Positions 1 through 7,513 of a stretch of DNA of 64,000 nt are shown piece after piece (the first letter of the stretch is position 1; the number at the start of each line of letters is the position of its first letter). A model generated the notes under the pieces. That model was not told where the DNA came from, did not search any database, and saw only the letters and a list, made by a program, of their open reading frames with translations. Source of the stretch: Caulobacter sp. BK020 (GTDB lineage Bacteria; Pseudomonadota; Alphaproteobacteria; Caulobacterales; Caulobacteraceae); contig NZ_SLZL01000015.1 in the NCBI RefSeq assembly GCF_004342605.1, positions 48,703-112,702 of the forward strand. The letters are read 5' to 3'. A program made the translations under genes and the position numbers.

Positions 1-15
1 AGGTGGGGGCAAGTG
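1..15. repeat. Edge of a family D intergenic repeat
   Basis: The first bases match the right-hand end of the family D repeat seen complete at 1846-1950 and 2221-2338 (ending in a run of G followed by CAAG). The rest lies outside the window. Confidence 0.6.
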
Positions 16-23
16 GGAAGGAC

Positions 24-1265
24 CTACGACGCCGCGAACTTCAGCAGCTTGATCGCGTCGAAGTTCTGCACCCCGCCGCCGACCCGCTTGGTGGTGTAGA
101 ACAGCACGTGGGGCTTGGCCGAATAGGGGTCGCGCAGCACGCGGACGCCGGCCCGATCGACGATCAGGTAGCCCTTCTCGAAGTCGCCGAACGCGATGGC
201 CAGGGCGTTGGCGGCGACGTCCGGCATGGCCTCGATCTCGGTCACCGGATAGCCCAGCAGCGAGGCCGACTGGCCCGGCTGCAGGGCCGCGTTCCAGATG
301 TAGTTGCCCTGGGCGTCCTTGAACTTGCGCACGGCGCTGACCGTGCGGCGGTTCATCACGAAGCGGCCGTTCTGGCGGTATTGGGTCTTGGCCGCGTAGA
401 TCAGGTCGATCAGCTTGTCGGTCGGGTTCGACGCCGGCCAGGCGCCGGCCACGCCGGTGGCCAGGTAGCCCAGCTGGCCCCAGGTCGCCGCAGCGTCGGC
501 CGCCGCGGTGTAGGCCAGCAGGCCCTTGGGCTTGTTGACCCCGTCGCCGCCGATGAAGGCGCTGGTCTCCTGGGCGGCGAAGGCGTCCTGCACCTCCTCG
601 GCCAGCCACTCGTCGATGTCGACATAGGCGTCGTCGAGCAGGGCCTGGGTGGCGGCCGGGCTGGCGTAGAGCTCCCCGGCCGGGAAGTCGATCACGTCCA
701 GGGTCGGAGCCGCGGTCTCGGGACGCGCCGCGGTCTCGGCCACCCAGCTGGCGGCCAGGCCGGCGGTCGAGACCGGCTTGCGGAAGGTCCCCGCCCCGAT
801 CGTGCGCACCTGGCAGATGTCGCGCATCGGCGAGGAGGCCTGCAGGCGGCGCAGGATCTGCCGCTCCAGCTCGGCCGGGGCGACATAGCCGCCGGCCGTG
901 GCCACGCCTTCGGACAGGCCCTTGGCCTCCAGCAGCAAGGCCGGCGCCTCGCCGGTCTTGATGTAGCGGTCGAAGGCGGCCTTGCGCTCGTCGACACGCG
1001 CCAGCGGCGCGTCACCGCCGCCAAGAGGGCCGCCAATAAGCGGCCTGCGGGCGTCGGCCAGCACGCGGTCCAGCCGCGCCTGGGCCTGGGAGACGGCGTC
1101 GTCGATGCGGGCGACCTTCTCCTCCAGCAGCACGTCGGCCCGCTTGGTCTCCAGCGCCGCCAGCCGCTGGTCGTTGGCGGCCTTGAAGCCCTCGAACGCC
1201 GCCAGCACCTCGTGCAGCGCCGCGCGGGCCTCCGGCGAAGCCGCGGCCTGTTTGGTTTCCTTCAT
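24..1265 (-). CDS. HK97-family major capsid protein (GTA g5 position)
   Basis: A 413 aa phage major capsid protein that should form the icosahedral head shell of a gene transfer agent or related prophage. Residues about 1-95 are charged and predicted coiled coil, matching the delta/scaffold domain that the prohead protease removes in HK97 systems. The capsid fold follows, starting near the GGYVAP segment and including the typical ETSAFIGGDG and KPKGLL motifs. The start at 1265 (ATG, MKETKQ) is chosen because the reading frame further upstream is only translated repeat C1. The prohead protease gene lies just upstream, and order and strand match GTA g4-g5. Downstream genes (adaptor, tail) would lie beyond the left edge. 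Confidence 0.93.
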   Translation of the reverse strand: MKETKQAAASPEARAALHEVLAAFEGFKAANDQRLAALETKRADVLLEEKVARIDDAVSQAQARLDRVLADARRPLIGGPLGGGDAPLARVDERKAAFDRYIKTGEAPALLLEAKGLSEGVATAGGYVAPAELERQILRRLQASSPMRDICQVRTIGAGTFRKPVSTAGLAASWVAETAARPETAAPTLDVIDFPAGELYASPAATQALLDDAYVDIDEWLAEEVQDAFAAQETSAFIGGDGVNKPKGLLAYTAAADAAATWGQLGYLATGVAGAWPASNPTDKLIDLIYAAKTQYRQNGRFVMNRRTVSAVRKFKDAQGNYIWNAALQPGQSASLLGYPVTEIEAMPDVAANALAIAFGDFEKGYLIVDRAGVRVLRDPYSAKPHVLFYTTKRVGGGVQNFDAIKLLKFAAS

Positions 1266-1287
1266 GGGAGTCTCCGGTTGGGTGTCA

Positions 1288-1396
1288 GATGCTCCCCCTC
1301 CGGGGGAGCTGTCGCGGAGCGACTGAGGGGGTTTTCCGGCCACGGCCGAACCGCCCCCTCCGGCCCTTCGGGCCACCTCCCCCAGAAGGGGAGGAT
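1288..1396. repeat. Family C palindromic repeat, copy 1
   Basis: Two half-elements lie in a row. One has a GCTCCCCC/GGGGGAGC stem plus a GTCGC..GCGAC stem; the other has a GGCCC..GGGCC stem plus a CCTCCCCC..GGGGAGG stem. It fills the gap between the protease and capsid genes. Related copies lie at 3554-3657, 4029-4134 and 41973-42082. Confidence 0.85.
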
Positions 1397-1406
1397 CTCT
1401 TTCGGG

Positions 1407-1823
1407 TCAGGCCCGCTTCAGCCTCGCGCCGGGCAGCATCGGGAAGGTCACGATCGACACCTCCCACAGCTCCACCTGCGTCAGCACCCGCAGCCGCCCC
1501 GTCTCGTCGGGGCGGGCCTTGACGGCGCGGAAGCCGATGGAGAGGCCGTCCAGCGCCCCGGCCTCGACCAGGGCGGCGACCAGGCGGCCCCTCGGCGTGG
1601 TCCGCAGGATGCGGCCGCGGACGTGGAGTCCCGTGGCGTCCTCCTCGATCGCGTCCCAGACGCCGACGGGCTCGGCGTCGTCGTGCTGGTGCAGCATCTT
1701 CACGCCGCCAGGACCGGTGCGCGCCAGGCTGGCGGCGAAGGCCCCGGCGGCGGCGACGTCGTCGTTGAGGTCGCGGGTCCAGAAGAGGGAGGCGTGGCCT
1801 TCGATGGGCAGGTCGTCGTTCAT
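1407..1823 (-). CDS. HK97-family prohead protease (GTA g4 position)
   Basis: A 138 aa protease that would cleave the capsid scaffold domain during head maturation. It shows the family landmarks: the N-terminal GHASLFW segment, HQH near residue 45 (likely the catalytic His region), LSIGF near residue 95 (containing the candidate catalytic Ser), and the C-terminal EVSIVTFPM. Length is short but normal for GTA-type proteases. It sits between the portal/small membrane protein genes and the capsid gene on the same strand. Repeats C1 and D2 lie on its two sides, so co-transcription must read through them. Confidence 0.92.
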   Translation of the reverse strand: MNDDLPIEGHASLFWTRDLNDDVAAAGAFAASLARTGPGGVKMLHQHDDAEPVGVWDAIEEDATGLHVRGRILRTTPRGRLVAALVEAGALDGLSIGFRAVKARPDETGRLRVLTQVELWEVSIVTFPMLPGARLKRA

Positions 1824-1845
1824 GGCGGCTCCTGTGCGGCGATCA

Positions 1846-1950
1846 CTTGCCCCCTACGGACCGCTGCGCGGTCGTCTTCCCCCAGAGGGGGAAGAGCGCT
1901 CCGCCCCCTATGGGGGCGGACAGACGGCGAAGCCGTCAGGTGGGGGCAAG
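1846..1950. repeat. Family D palindromic repeat, copy 2
   Basis: Begins CTTGCCCCCTACGGACCGC and ends in GGTGGGGGCAAG. Internal stems are CCGCTGCGCGG, TTCCCCC..GGGGGAA and GCCCCCTATGGGGGC. It lies between the small membrane protein and protease genes. Confidence 0.85.
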
Positions 1951-1958
1951 TCGGTGCG

Positions 1959-2204
1959 CTAAGGCTGTTGATCCAGCTTGCTCTCGATCCGGGCCAGGGC
2001 CGCCCGCGTCGCGTCGGCCTGGGTCTCCAGGCGGGCCAGGCGTTCGGCGACCGGGGCCTGGGCGTCGAGGCGCTGGCGCAGGTCGTCGATCCGCGCGCTG
2101 GCCCGGCCGGCCCACATCAGGGCGGCGGCGGCCTGCAGGGCCACGGCGACCAGCAGGCCGAGCGAGACCTGGCGGTCGAGCCGCCAGCGGGCAGGTGAGG
2201 TCAT
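1959..2204 (-). CDS. Small membrane-anchored coiled-coil protein (GTA g3.5-like position)
   Basis: An 81 aa protein with one hydrophobic segment near residues 14-32 (LGLLVAVALQAAAALMWAG), then a charged, Arg/Glu-rich helix to residue about 78 that looks coiled coil. No family is recognised with certainty. Its place between portal and prohead protease matches the small gene called 3.5 in alphaproteobacterial GTA clusters, so a role in head assembly or membrane association is possible; this is inferred from position only. Repeats D3 and D2 flank it on both sides. Confidence 0.7.
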   Translation of the reverse strand: MTSPARWRLDRQVSLGLLVAVALQAAAALMWAGRASARIDDLRQRLDAQAPVAERLARLETQADATRAALARIESKLDQQP

Positions 2205-2220
2205 GGGTTTCTCCTGGGGA

Positions 2221-2338
2221 CTTGCCCCCTACGGACCGCTGCGCGGTCGTCTTCCCCCAGAGGGGGAAGAGCCAGGCGGTGAAGGCTCCGCCCCCTATGG
2301 GGGCGGACAGGCGGCGAAGCCGCCAGGTGGGGGCAAGT
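2221..2338. repeat. Family D palindromic repeat, copy 3
   Basis: The same element as 1846-1950, in the same orientation, with a slightly longer centre. It separates the portal gene from the small membrane protein gene, so two D copies in a row interrupt the head-gene cluster. Confidence 0.85.
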
Positions 2339-2341
2339 GAA

Positions 2342-3499
2342 CTACCCCTCGAGCCCCGCCAGCCGCCGCCGCTCGGCGTCGGTCAGGAAGCTGGCGCCCT
2401 CCAGACGGGCCCACAGGGCGTCGCGCTCGGCCGACAGGGCCGGCACGGCTTCCAGGTCGCAGGCGATCCGCGCGCCCGGGAACTTCGGCGCCAGCCAGAC
2501 CGACAGGGCCCGCGCCGCCCGCTCGGCCAGCGGGACCACCGTGTGGCGCCAGAACGCGCCGTTGGCCTCGCGGTAGTTGGCGTAGGTCGCGTCACCGGGC
2601 ACGCCCAGCAGCTGGGGCGGCACCCCGAAGGCCAGGGCGATCTCGCGCGCCGCGGCGTGCTTGCCTTCGATGAAGTCCATGTCAGCCGGGGTCAGCGACA
2701 TCGGCCGCCAGTCCAGGCCGCCCTCCAGCAGCAGCGGCCGGCCGGCGTTGGCGGTCCCGGCGTGGGCGTCGGAAAGCTCGGCCTTCAGCCGCTCGAACTG
2801 CTCGGCCGAGAGCCGGTCGCCGGCCTCGCGGTTGGCGTAGACCAGGGCTCCCGACGGCCGGGCGCTGTTGTCGAGCAGGGCCTTGTTCCAGGCCCCCGAG
2901 GCGTTGTGCACGTCGATCGCGAAGGCCGCCGCCTCCAGCGGGCTGAAGCCGTAATGGTCGTCGGTCGGGTTGAACAGCTTCAGGTGCAGCACCGGCAGCC
3001 AGCCCGAGGCGTCGCGGCCGATCCGCGCCGTGCGGCCGGCGACCTGGTAGTCATAGGCCAGCGGCCAGCCGCGCGGCCCGGGGACCACGGTCATCCGGTC
3101 GGGTCGCAGCGCGTAGAGCTCGGTCGGAGCATTCTCTCCCCCTCCTTTGTCTTGGGCCGCCTCGATGTAGCCGTTCCCCGCCACCTGCAGGCAGCCGAAG
3201 AACGCCTCCATCAGGTCGGCCCCGCCCTGCTCGGGATTGGGGGCCTGCAGCAGCCGGCGCAGCGGATGGTCGTCGGCCCGCCGGCCTTCGACGAACACGG
3301 CCAGCGGCACGGCCGCGGCGGCCTCGGCGATCATCCGCACGCAGCGATAGGCGATCGGGTTCTTGCCGAAGCCCTCGGACGCCAGGGCGGCGTAGTCCCG
3401 CGGCGTCCACTTGGGCCGCCCCGCCGTGGTCAGGGCGATCAGGCGCGCGGCCCGGGAGTCCTTGGCCTCCGGCGGGCGGCGGGGTTTGAACAGGGGCAT
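2342..3499 (-). CDS. HK97-family phage portal protein (GTA g3 position)
   Basis: A 385 aa portal protein, the dodecameric channel through which DNA is packed into and leaves the head. Recognisable portal features are the N-terminal CVRMIAEAAA segment, NPEQGGADLMEAFF, GNGYIEA, the central FNPTDDHYGFSPLEAA core, and the C-terminal IALAFGVPPQLLGVPGD..ANYREANGAFW block. The start at 3499 (ATG, MPLFKPRRPPE) is chosen because sequence upstream of it in frame comes from repeat C2. It lies downstream of the terminase gene on the same strand but is split from it by the opposite-strand nuclease gene at 3679-4083. Confidence 0.94.
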   Translation of the reverse strand: MPLFKPRRPPEAKDSRAARLIALTTAGRPKWTPRDYAALASEGFGKNPIAYRCVRMIAEAAAAVPLAVFVEGRRADDHPLRRLLQAPNPEQGGADLMEAFFGCLQVAGNGYIEAAQDKGGGENAPTELYALRPDRMTVVPGPRGWPLAYDYQVAGRTARIGRDASGWLPVLHLKLFNPTDDHYGFSPLEAAAFAIDVHNASGAWNKALLDNSARPSGALVYANREAGDRLSAEQFERLKAELSDAHAGTANAGRPLLLEGGLDWRPMSLTPADMDFIEGKHAAAREIALAFGVPPQLLGVPGDATYANYREANGAFWRHTVVPLAERAARALSVWLAPKFPGARIACDLEAVPALSAERDALWARLEGASFLTDAERRRLAGLEG

Positions 3500-3553
3500 G
3501 TCGGCGCCTCGCGGTTGAGAACGAATAGGGAACATGTTAGGGTTGTCGGGGAA

Positions 3554-3657
3554 AGCCCCCTCAGTCGCTTCGCGACAGCTCCCCCAGAGGGGGAGCATCC
3601 GCGCCGCGATAGATCCTCCCCCTCTGGGGGAGGTGGCCCGAAGGGCCGGAGGGGGCT
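3554..3657. repeat. Family C repeat, copy 2 (left flank of the DUF559 gene)
   Basis: A two-part palindromic element. It is close to the reverse complement of copy 3 at 4029-4134, including the order of the two halves. The pair forms roughly 105 bp inverted repeats around the nuclease gene. Confidence 0.85.
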
Positions 3658-3678
3658 CGCGGCGGTGGAGGCAATTTC

Positions 3679-4083
3679 ATGGACGCGCCACGGCGCACAC
3701 GAAACTTCGCCAGGCAGCTGCGACGCGAGATGTCGCTGCCCGAAGTCCTGCTGTGGCTGGGCCTGAAAGTCCGACGACTCGAAGGCCTGCATTTCCGCAA
3801 GCAGCATCCGATCGGGCCCTACGTGCTCGACTTCTACTGCGACGAAGTGAAACTGGCTGTCGAGGTGGACGGCGGAGGTCATGCCTCCGGCGACCGGCCT
3901 TGGCTGGATGCTGTTCGCGACGACTGGATGGCGCGACAGGGAATCAGAACCTTGCGGATTCCGGCGGTCGAGGTTCTGGAATGCGTCGACGGCGCGCTTT
4001 CGACGATCCTTTCGGAAGCGCGGCGCGGACCCCCTCCGACCCTCCGGGCCACCTCCCCCAGAGGGGGAGGATCTACGCCATGA
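3679..4083 (+). CDS. DUF559-domain nuclease-like protein
   Basis: A 134 aa protein of the DUF559 family, which has a Vsr/restriction-endonuclease-like fold. Family signatures seen: SLPEVLLW near residues 19-26, FRKQHPIGPYVLDFYC at about 39-54, KLAVEVDGGGH at about 58-68, and the late RTLRIPAVEVL strand. The acidic residues of DFYC and EVDG would be the metal-binding pair. It runs opposite to the surrounding GTA genes and sits exactly between portal and terminase. The last roughly 18 codons (from PPPTLRA on) are translated repeat C3, so the functional domain ends near residue 115. The role is unknown; related genes occur as free-standing nucleases or morons. Confidence 0.85.
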   Translation: MDAPRRTRNFARQLRREMSLPEVLLWLGLKVRRLEGLHFRKQHPIGPYVLDFYCDEVKLAVEVDGGGHASGDRPWLDAVRDDWMARQGIRTLRIPAVEVLECVDGALSTILSEARRGPPPTLRATSPRGGGSTP

Positions 4084-4134
4084 TAGATGCTCCCCCGCTG
4101 GGGGAGCTGTCGGCGAAGCCGACTGAGGGGGCCT
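4029..4134. repeat. Family C repeat, copy 3 (right flank of the DUF559 gene)
   Basis: Overlaps the 3' end of the nuclease gene (its stop codon at 4081-4083 is inside) and ends just before the terminase stop codon. It is the inverted partner of 3554-3657. Confidence 0.85.
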
Positions 4135-4141
4135 TCCCCCC

Positions 4142-5461
4142 TTACAACACCCTCAGCCTCGGCCTTCTCCCCACCCCCAGCATCAGCTCGCTGACGGCCC
4201 AGACCAGGGCGTCGGCGCGGTCGGGGCTGTGGTCCAGGTCGCCCGAGCCCAGGGCCATCAGTTCCTCCTCCAGGGCCGGGAAGGCTCCGCAGTGGACCAC
4301 GCGGCCCTGCTCGTACAGCGCCGCCACCGGCTCGGCCCGGGCCCGCTTGCCGAGCGAGGCCTTGACCAGCTTGACCGCGCACGGCGGGCCGGCCTGGGCC
4401 AGGACGGCGCGGACCATGTCGCCGCCCTGGTTGGCCTCGGCCACCAGGGCGTCGGCGTTCCAGCGCGCGGCGGCCTCGACCGCCCGGCGGGCCCAGCCGT
4501 TCGGCGACAGGCCCCGCGCGGTGCGGTCTTCGAGCACGAAGGCCCTGCCGTCGTGACGCCCGCAGACCACGATCCCGCAGGCGTCGCCGCCCGCCGTGGC
4601 CGGCGGGTCGACGGCCACGACCACGCGCTCGAAGGCGGCCGGCGGCGCGCCCCGGCAGCGGGCCAGGTCCTCGGCCCGGAACAGCCCGCCCTCGCCCTCG
4701 ACGATCAGGCCGTCCAGCTCCTGGGCGGCCAGGCGGGTGCCGCCGTAGAGGCCCTGCAGGGTCGACAGGAAGGCCGGGGCCAGGTGGTCGGCGTTGGCGT
4801 GGGTCGGCGCGCGGGTGTTGGCCGTGCCCGGTTCGGCGATCAGGTTGCGCAGGGCGCGGATCGGCCGGGGCGTGGTGGTGACCACCAGGCGCGGATCGGT
4901 CCCCAGGCGCAGGCCGAAACGCAGCATGGCCAGGGTCTCGGCCGGCCGGGGCCAGGCGCAGAACTCGTCGGCCCAGGCGGCGTGGAACTGCGGCCCGCGC
5001 AAGGCGTCGGGATCCTCAGCCGAGAAGGCGTAGGCGACAGCGCCGTTGGGGAACAGCAGTCGCTTGCGAGTGGCTTCCCAGCGTGGACGGGCCCCGACCG
5101 GATAGAGACTCTTGAGACCGGAAGGTCCCTCGATCATCACCTCGCGCACGTCGTGGAAGGTGGGGCCGACCAAGGCCAGGGCGTCACCCCGCCGAGCCTG
5201 TTCCTTGATCCAGGCCGCGCCGGCGAAGGTCTTGCCGGCTCCACGGCCGCCCAGGAACAGCCAGGTCGTCCAGGACTCAGACGGGGGACGCTGATGCTCC
5301 GCCCTTGGTTTCCAGGCCGCTCGGCAGCGCTCGATCCGCTGGTACGCCGCCGCGCCCAACCATTTGCTTAGATTCTCGGGCGGTTCGAGCAGCATCCAGT
5401 CGGCGTCGGATGTCGGCGTGAATTTCGCCCATCCGCTCGGGGGTTCGGCCAGAGTCGTCAT
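4142..5461 (-). CDS. Phage/GTA large terminase subunit (TerL, g2 position)
   Basis: A 439 aa packaging motor: an ATPase with a C-terminal nuclease that feeds DNA into the capsid. Walker A is GGRGAGKT at about residues 71-78 and Walker B is AAWADEF ending near 167. The C-terminal RNase H-like nuclease has acidic motifs VAVDPPATAGGD (near 270) and HSPDRADAL (near 415). The ATG at 5461 is chosen because GAGGAG (5472-5477) lies 10 bases upstream; an in-frame TTG at 5470 would be too close to it. This start puts the first roughly 60 codons inside the 3' end of the upstream gene in another frame. The sequence is intact. Confidence 0.94.
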   Translation of the reverse strand: MTTLAEPPSGWAKFTPTSDADWMLLEPPENLSKWLGAAAYQRIERCRAAWKPRAEHQRPPSESWTTWLFLGGRGAGKTFAGAAWIKEQARRGDALALVGPTFHDVREVMIEGPSGLKSLYPVGARPRWEATRKRLLFPNGAVAYAFSAEDPDALRGPQFHAAWADEFCAWPRPAETLAMLRFGLRLGTDPRLVVTTTPRPIRALRNLIAEPGTANTRAPTHANADHLAPAFLSTLQGLYGGTRLAAQELDGLIVEGEGGLFRAEDLARCRGAPPAAFERVVVAVDPPATAGGDACGIVVCGRHDGRAFVLEDRTARGLSPNGWARRAVEAAARWNADALVAEANQGGDMVRAVLAQAGPPCAVKLVKASLGKRARAEPVAALYEQGRVVHCGAFPALEEELMALGSGDLDHSPDRADALVWAVSELMLGVGRRPRLRVL

Positions 5462-5771
5462 CCATCTCAATCTCCTCGTTGGACGCGCCCTTGACCGCGA
5501 CGGAGCCCAGCACGGCCGTCTTGGTCTTGATGGGAGCTGTCGCGGCGGTGTTCAGGGCGTCGAGATCGGCCAGCAGTTTGCGGCCGTCCGCGAGAAGGGC
5601 GCCGATACCGCGGCCGGCCTTGGCGGCTTCGGCGATCAGCTTCATGCCGTCTATGTTGGCCAGATCGTCGCGCTTGACGATCTGATCGACGGTGGCGGCG
5701 TGCTTCCTGGCCAACGCCTGGGCGGTCCGGAGCAACTGCGCCTCGGCGCCGATATCTTCGTCCTGGGTCAT
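5277..5771 (-). CDS. Probable small terminase-like protein (g1 position)
   Basis: A 164 aa, largely helical charged protein just upstream of TerL on the same strand. No family could be assigned from the sequence. Its position is that of gene 1 (small terminase, DNA recognition) in alphaproteobacterial GTA clusters. The start is ATG at 5771 (MTQDEDIG). The N-terminal half has helices with the ANIDGMKLIAEAAKAG segment; an acidic stretch (EEIEMDDD) marks the point where the terL frame begins. Its last 185 bases overlap terL out of frame, a long overlap that would couple the two genes. Function is inferred from context only. Confidence 0.6.
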   Translation of the reverse strand: MTQDEDIGAEAQLLRTAQALARKHAATVDQIVKRDDLANIDGMKLIAEAAKAGRGIGALLADGRKLLADLDALNTAATAPIKTKTAVLGSVAVKGASNEEIEMDDDSGRTPERMGEIHADIRRRLDAARTARESKQMVGRGGVPADRALPSGLETKGGASASPV

Positions 5772-6045
5772 GTCGCTTCCGCTTCTCCCGGCCATGGCAC
5801 AAAGATACGGGAGCAGCGGGCGCCGCTGATAACTTAGGTCGAGAAAGTTTAGAGCGTTGATTTCGTTGGCGTTGAGTCGCTGAACGCCGAGGATGGACGG
5901 CGCTGTATCCCCGCCAAGGGCTCTGGCGGGCCGCCTGGCGGCGGCGTTGGACCCATCCATCTCCGGCGTGCCGGGCGCAGGGTCCGAGTGAACGGCCGAA
6001 AAAGGAAGCGCGTGCTCGCTAGCCGCCCGCCGGCCTGGCGAGGCC

Positions 6046-6194
6046 GCGCCTTAAAACCTTGTAGGCGAGCCTGCTCTGGCGTCTGGCCGTGTCAAGGACG
6101 ACGCGCCGCGTCGCCGCGACGCGGCCGGCCGGAGGCCGGTCCTTGATACGGCTAGACGCCAGAGCTCCGATCCACCAAGGCTTTAAGGCACGGC
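6046..6194. repeat. Large imperfect hairpin
   Basis: The left arm (GCCTTAAAACCTTG at 6048-6061 and CTCTGGCGTCTGGCCGTGTC from 6074) pairs with the right arm (CTTGATACGGCTAGACGCCA around 6141-6160 and CCAAGGCTTTAAGGC at 6175-6189). The apex is rich in CGCGCC/GGCCGG. It could be a decayed mobile element end or a structured RNA. Confidence 0.7.
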
Positions 6195-6268
6195 CCCATC
6201 CAGGGCGGATGCGGGCTTGCGCCAAGCGGATGTTTTGAGAGTCTGCGATGGGTGGTCGGCGGACGTGT

Positions 6269-6376
6269 CGTGCGTCCTTCGAGGCCCGCTGCGCGGGCGC
6301 CTCAGGATGAGGAATTCAGTAGAGATCACCTCATCCTGAGGTGCGCGCTCCTGAGCGCGCCTCGAAGGACGCACAG
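6269..6376. repeat. Family F inverted repeat, copy 1
   Basis: Arms begin TGCGTCCTTCGAGGC and end with the reverse complement GCCTCGAAGGACGCA. The inner part is CTCAGGATGAGG / CCTCATCCTGAG. A diverged second copy lies at 58261-58347. Confidence 0.85.
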
Positions 6377-6519
6377 AGTCCGCCACGGGTCGAGATTCGT
6401 CATGAGCATCCTACCGGCAAGCGGACGCCCAAATCGTCATCGCCAGCGCCTGTCGGGTCCGGTAGGCGCAAGGCTCGGGGCGGCAGTGGAAAGAAACTAG
6501 CCAAGCCCGCCCTCGCCCC

Positions 6520-6996
6520 TCACTCCGCGATCGACCGGATCACCCGGGCCGGGTTCCCGCCGACCAGGGTGTCGGCCGGGACGTCGCGGGTGACCACCGA
6601 CCCCGCCGCGACGACCGAATTCTCGCCGATGGTGACGCCGCCGAGGATGATCGCCCCGGCCGCGATCCAGACATTGCGTTCGATCACGATGGGCCGGACG
6701 ACGACGCCGTCGCGCCGGCGGGAGGGCTCGACCGGGTGGCCCGAGGTGATCAGGCTGACGTTCGGCCCGATCATCACCTCGTCGCCGATGTCGATCCCGC
6801 CCAGGTCGTAGAAGGTGCAGTTCTGGTTGACGAAGACCTTGCGCCCGACCCGGATATTGGCCCCGCTCTCGGTGTAGAACGGCGGGATCAGCGCGAAGTC
6901 GGCGTCCACCGGCCGGCCGGTCAGCTCGGCGAACAGGGCGCGGACCTGGTCGGCGTCGTCATAGGCCAGGCGGTTGAGGGCGGCGGTCAGGGCCAT
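6520..6996 (-). CDS. Hexapeptide-repeat sugar O-acetyltransferase (LacA/Maa/NodL-like)
   Basis: A 158 aa acetyl-CoA-dependent transferase. The left-handed beta-helix is visible from about residue 45 (GANIRVGRKVFVNQNC), followed by GGIDIGDEVMIGPNVSLITSGHPV, with His near 87 as the catalytic residue, and GGVTIGENSVVAAGSVVTRDVPADTLVGGNPARVI at the end. The family normally has about 30 more N-terminal residues. These appear in another frame directly upstream: an ATG at 7083 preceded by AAGGA encodes about 29 codons of high-GC3 sequence before it would need a one-base shift near 7000. The ATG at 6996 has only a weak ribosome-binding site. It may therefore be frameshifted, by real mutation or sequence error. 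Confidence 0.85.
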   Translation of the reverse strand: MALTAALNRLAYDDADQVRALFAELTGRPVDADFALIPPFYTESGANIRVGRKVFVNQNCTFYDLGGIDIGDEVMIGPNVSLITSGHPVEPSRRRDGVVVRPIVIERNVWIAAGAIILGGVTIGENSVVAAGSVVTRDVPADTLVGGNPARVIRSIAE

Positions 6997-7244
6997 GGCC
7001 CGCCGGACGCCGGCCGCCGGCCGCCATGGCCGCCGAGTCCGGGGTCCGCCGGGCGATCAGCCGGCTGCGGTCGTCATGGGCCATGAGGTCTTCCTTAGGG
7101 CGCGCCAGGACAAGCGTCCGGCCGCCCGACCAAGCCGGGATTCGGCGCGCCCCGCCATGGCCCGGACGAAAAACCGCCGCCGGCTGTCGGGCCGCGCCCT
7201 GGCCGGCCGTCCTTGGCTCGACACCCGCCGCAACGGAGAATTCC

Positions 7245-7472
7245 ATGTCCTTCCAGGCCTATCTCGACACCATCCAGGCCAGGACCGGCCTCGACGCCCA
7301 GGCCCTGGCGGCGGCGGCCGACGCCGCTGGCCTGTCCGAGGGCGGCCAGCTCAAGCCTGGGATCAAGGCCGGCCAGGTCGTGGACTGGGGCAAGGGCGCG
7401 CTGGGCCTGGGCCACGGCCACGCCATGGCCATCTACGCCCTGCTGTCGGGAAAGCGGAAACCGGGGGACTGA
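7245..7472 (+). CDS. DUF4287-family small protein
   Basis: A 75 aa protein beginning MSFQAYLDTIQARTG, the typical opening of the DUF4287 family, and continuing with helix-rich sequence to GLGHGHAMAIYALLSGKRK. The start is ATG at 7245 with GGAGA about 6 bases upstream. The biochemical role is unknown; family members are small cytosolic proteins, sometimes fused to DUF5655. It is a single gene with no obvious operon partner. Confidence 0.85.
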   Translation: MSFQAYLDTIQARTGLDAQALAAAADAAGLSEGGQLKPGIKAGQVVDWGKGALGLGHGHAMAIYALLSGKRKPGD

Positions 7473-7513
7473 GCGGCCCCGAACAAGGAACCCGCCCTGA
7501 AACGGGACGCGCC

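Larger units (their letters stand above)
5772..6519. other. Long intergenic region upstream of the GTA cluster
   Basis: No convincing gene is seen in these roughly 750 bases. The part next to 5771 is comparatively AT-rich (around 5815-5870) and is the natural place for the promoter of the head cluster, although no clear -35/-10 pair could be fixed. The rest holds two large inverted repeats (6046-6194 and 6269-6376). Confidence 0.5.

Noticed and set aside
1285..1522. Short frames with GGGGPKGRRG-like peptides
   Set aside because: Translation of repeat family C; the same peptide appears at every copy.
6019..6225. A 68-codon frame inside the large hairpin
   Set aside because: It lies entirely within inverted-repeat sequence, is Arg-rich and has no ribosome-binding site.
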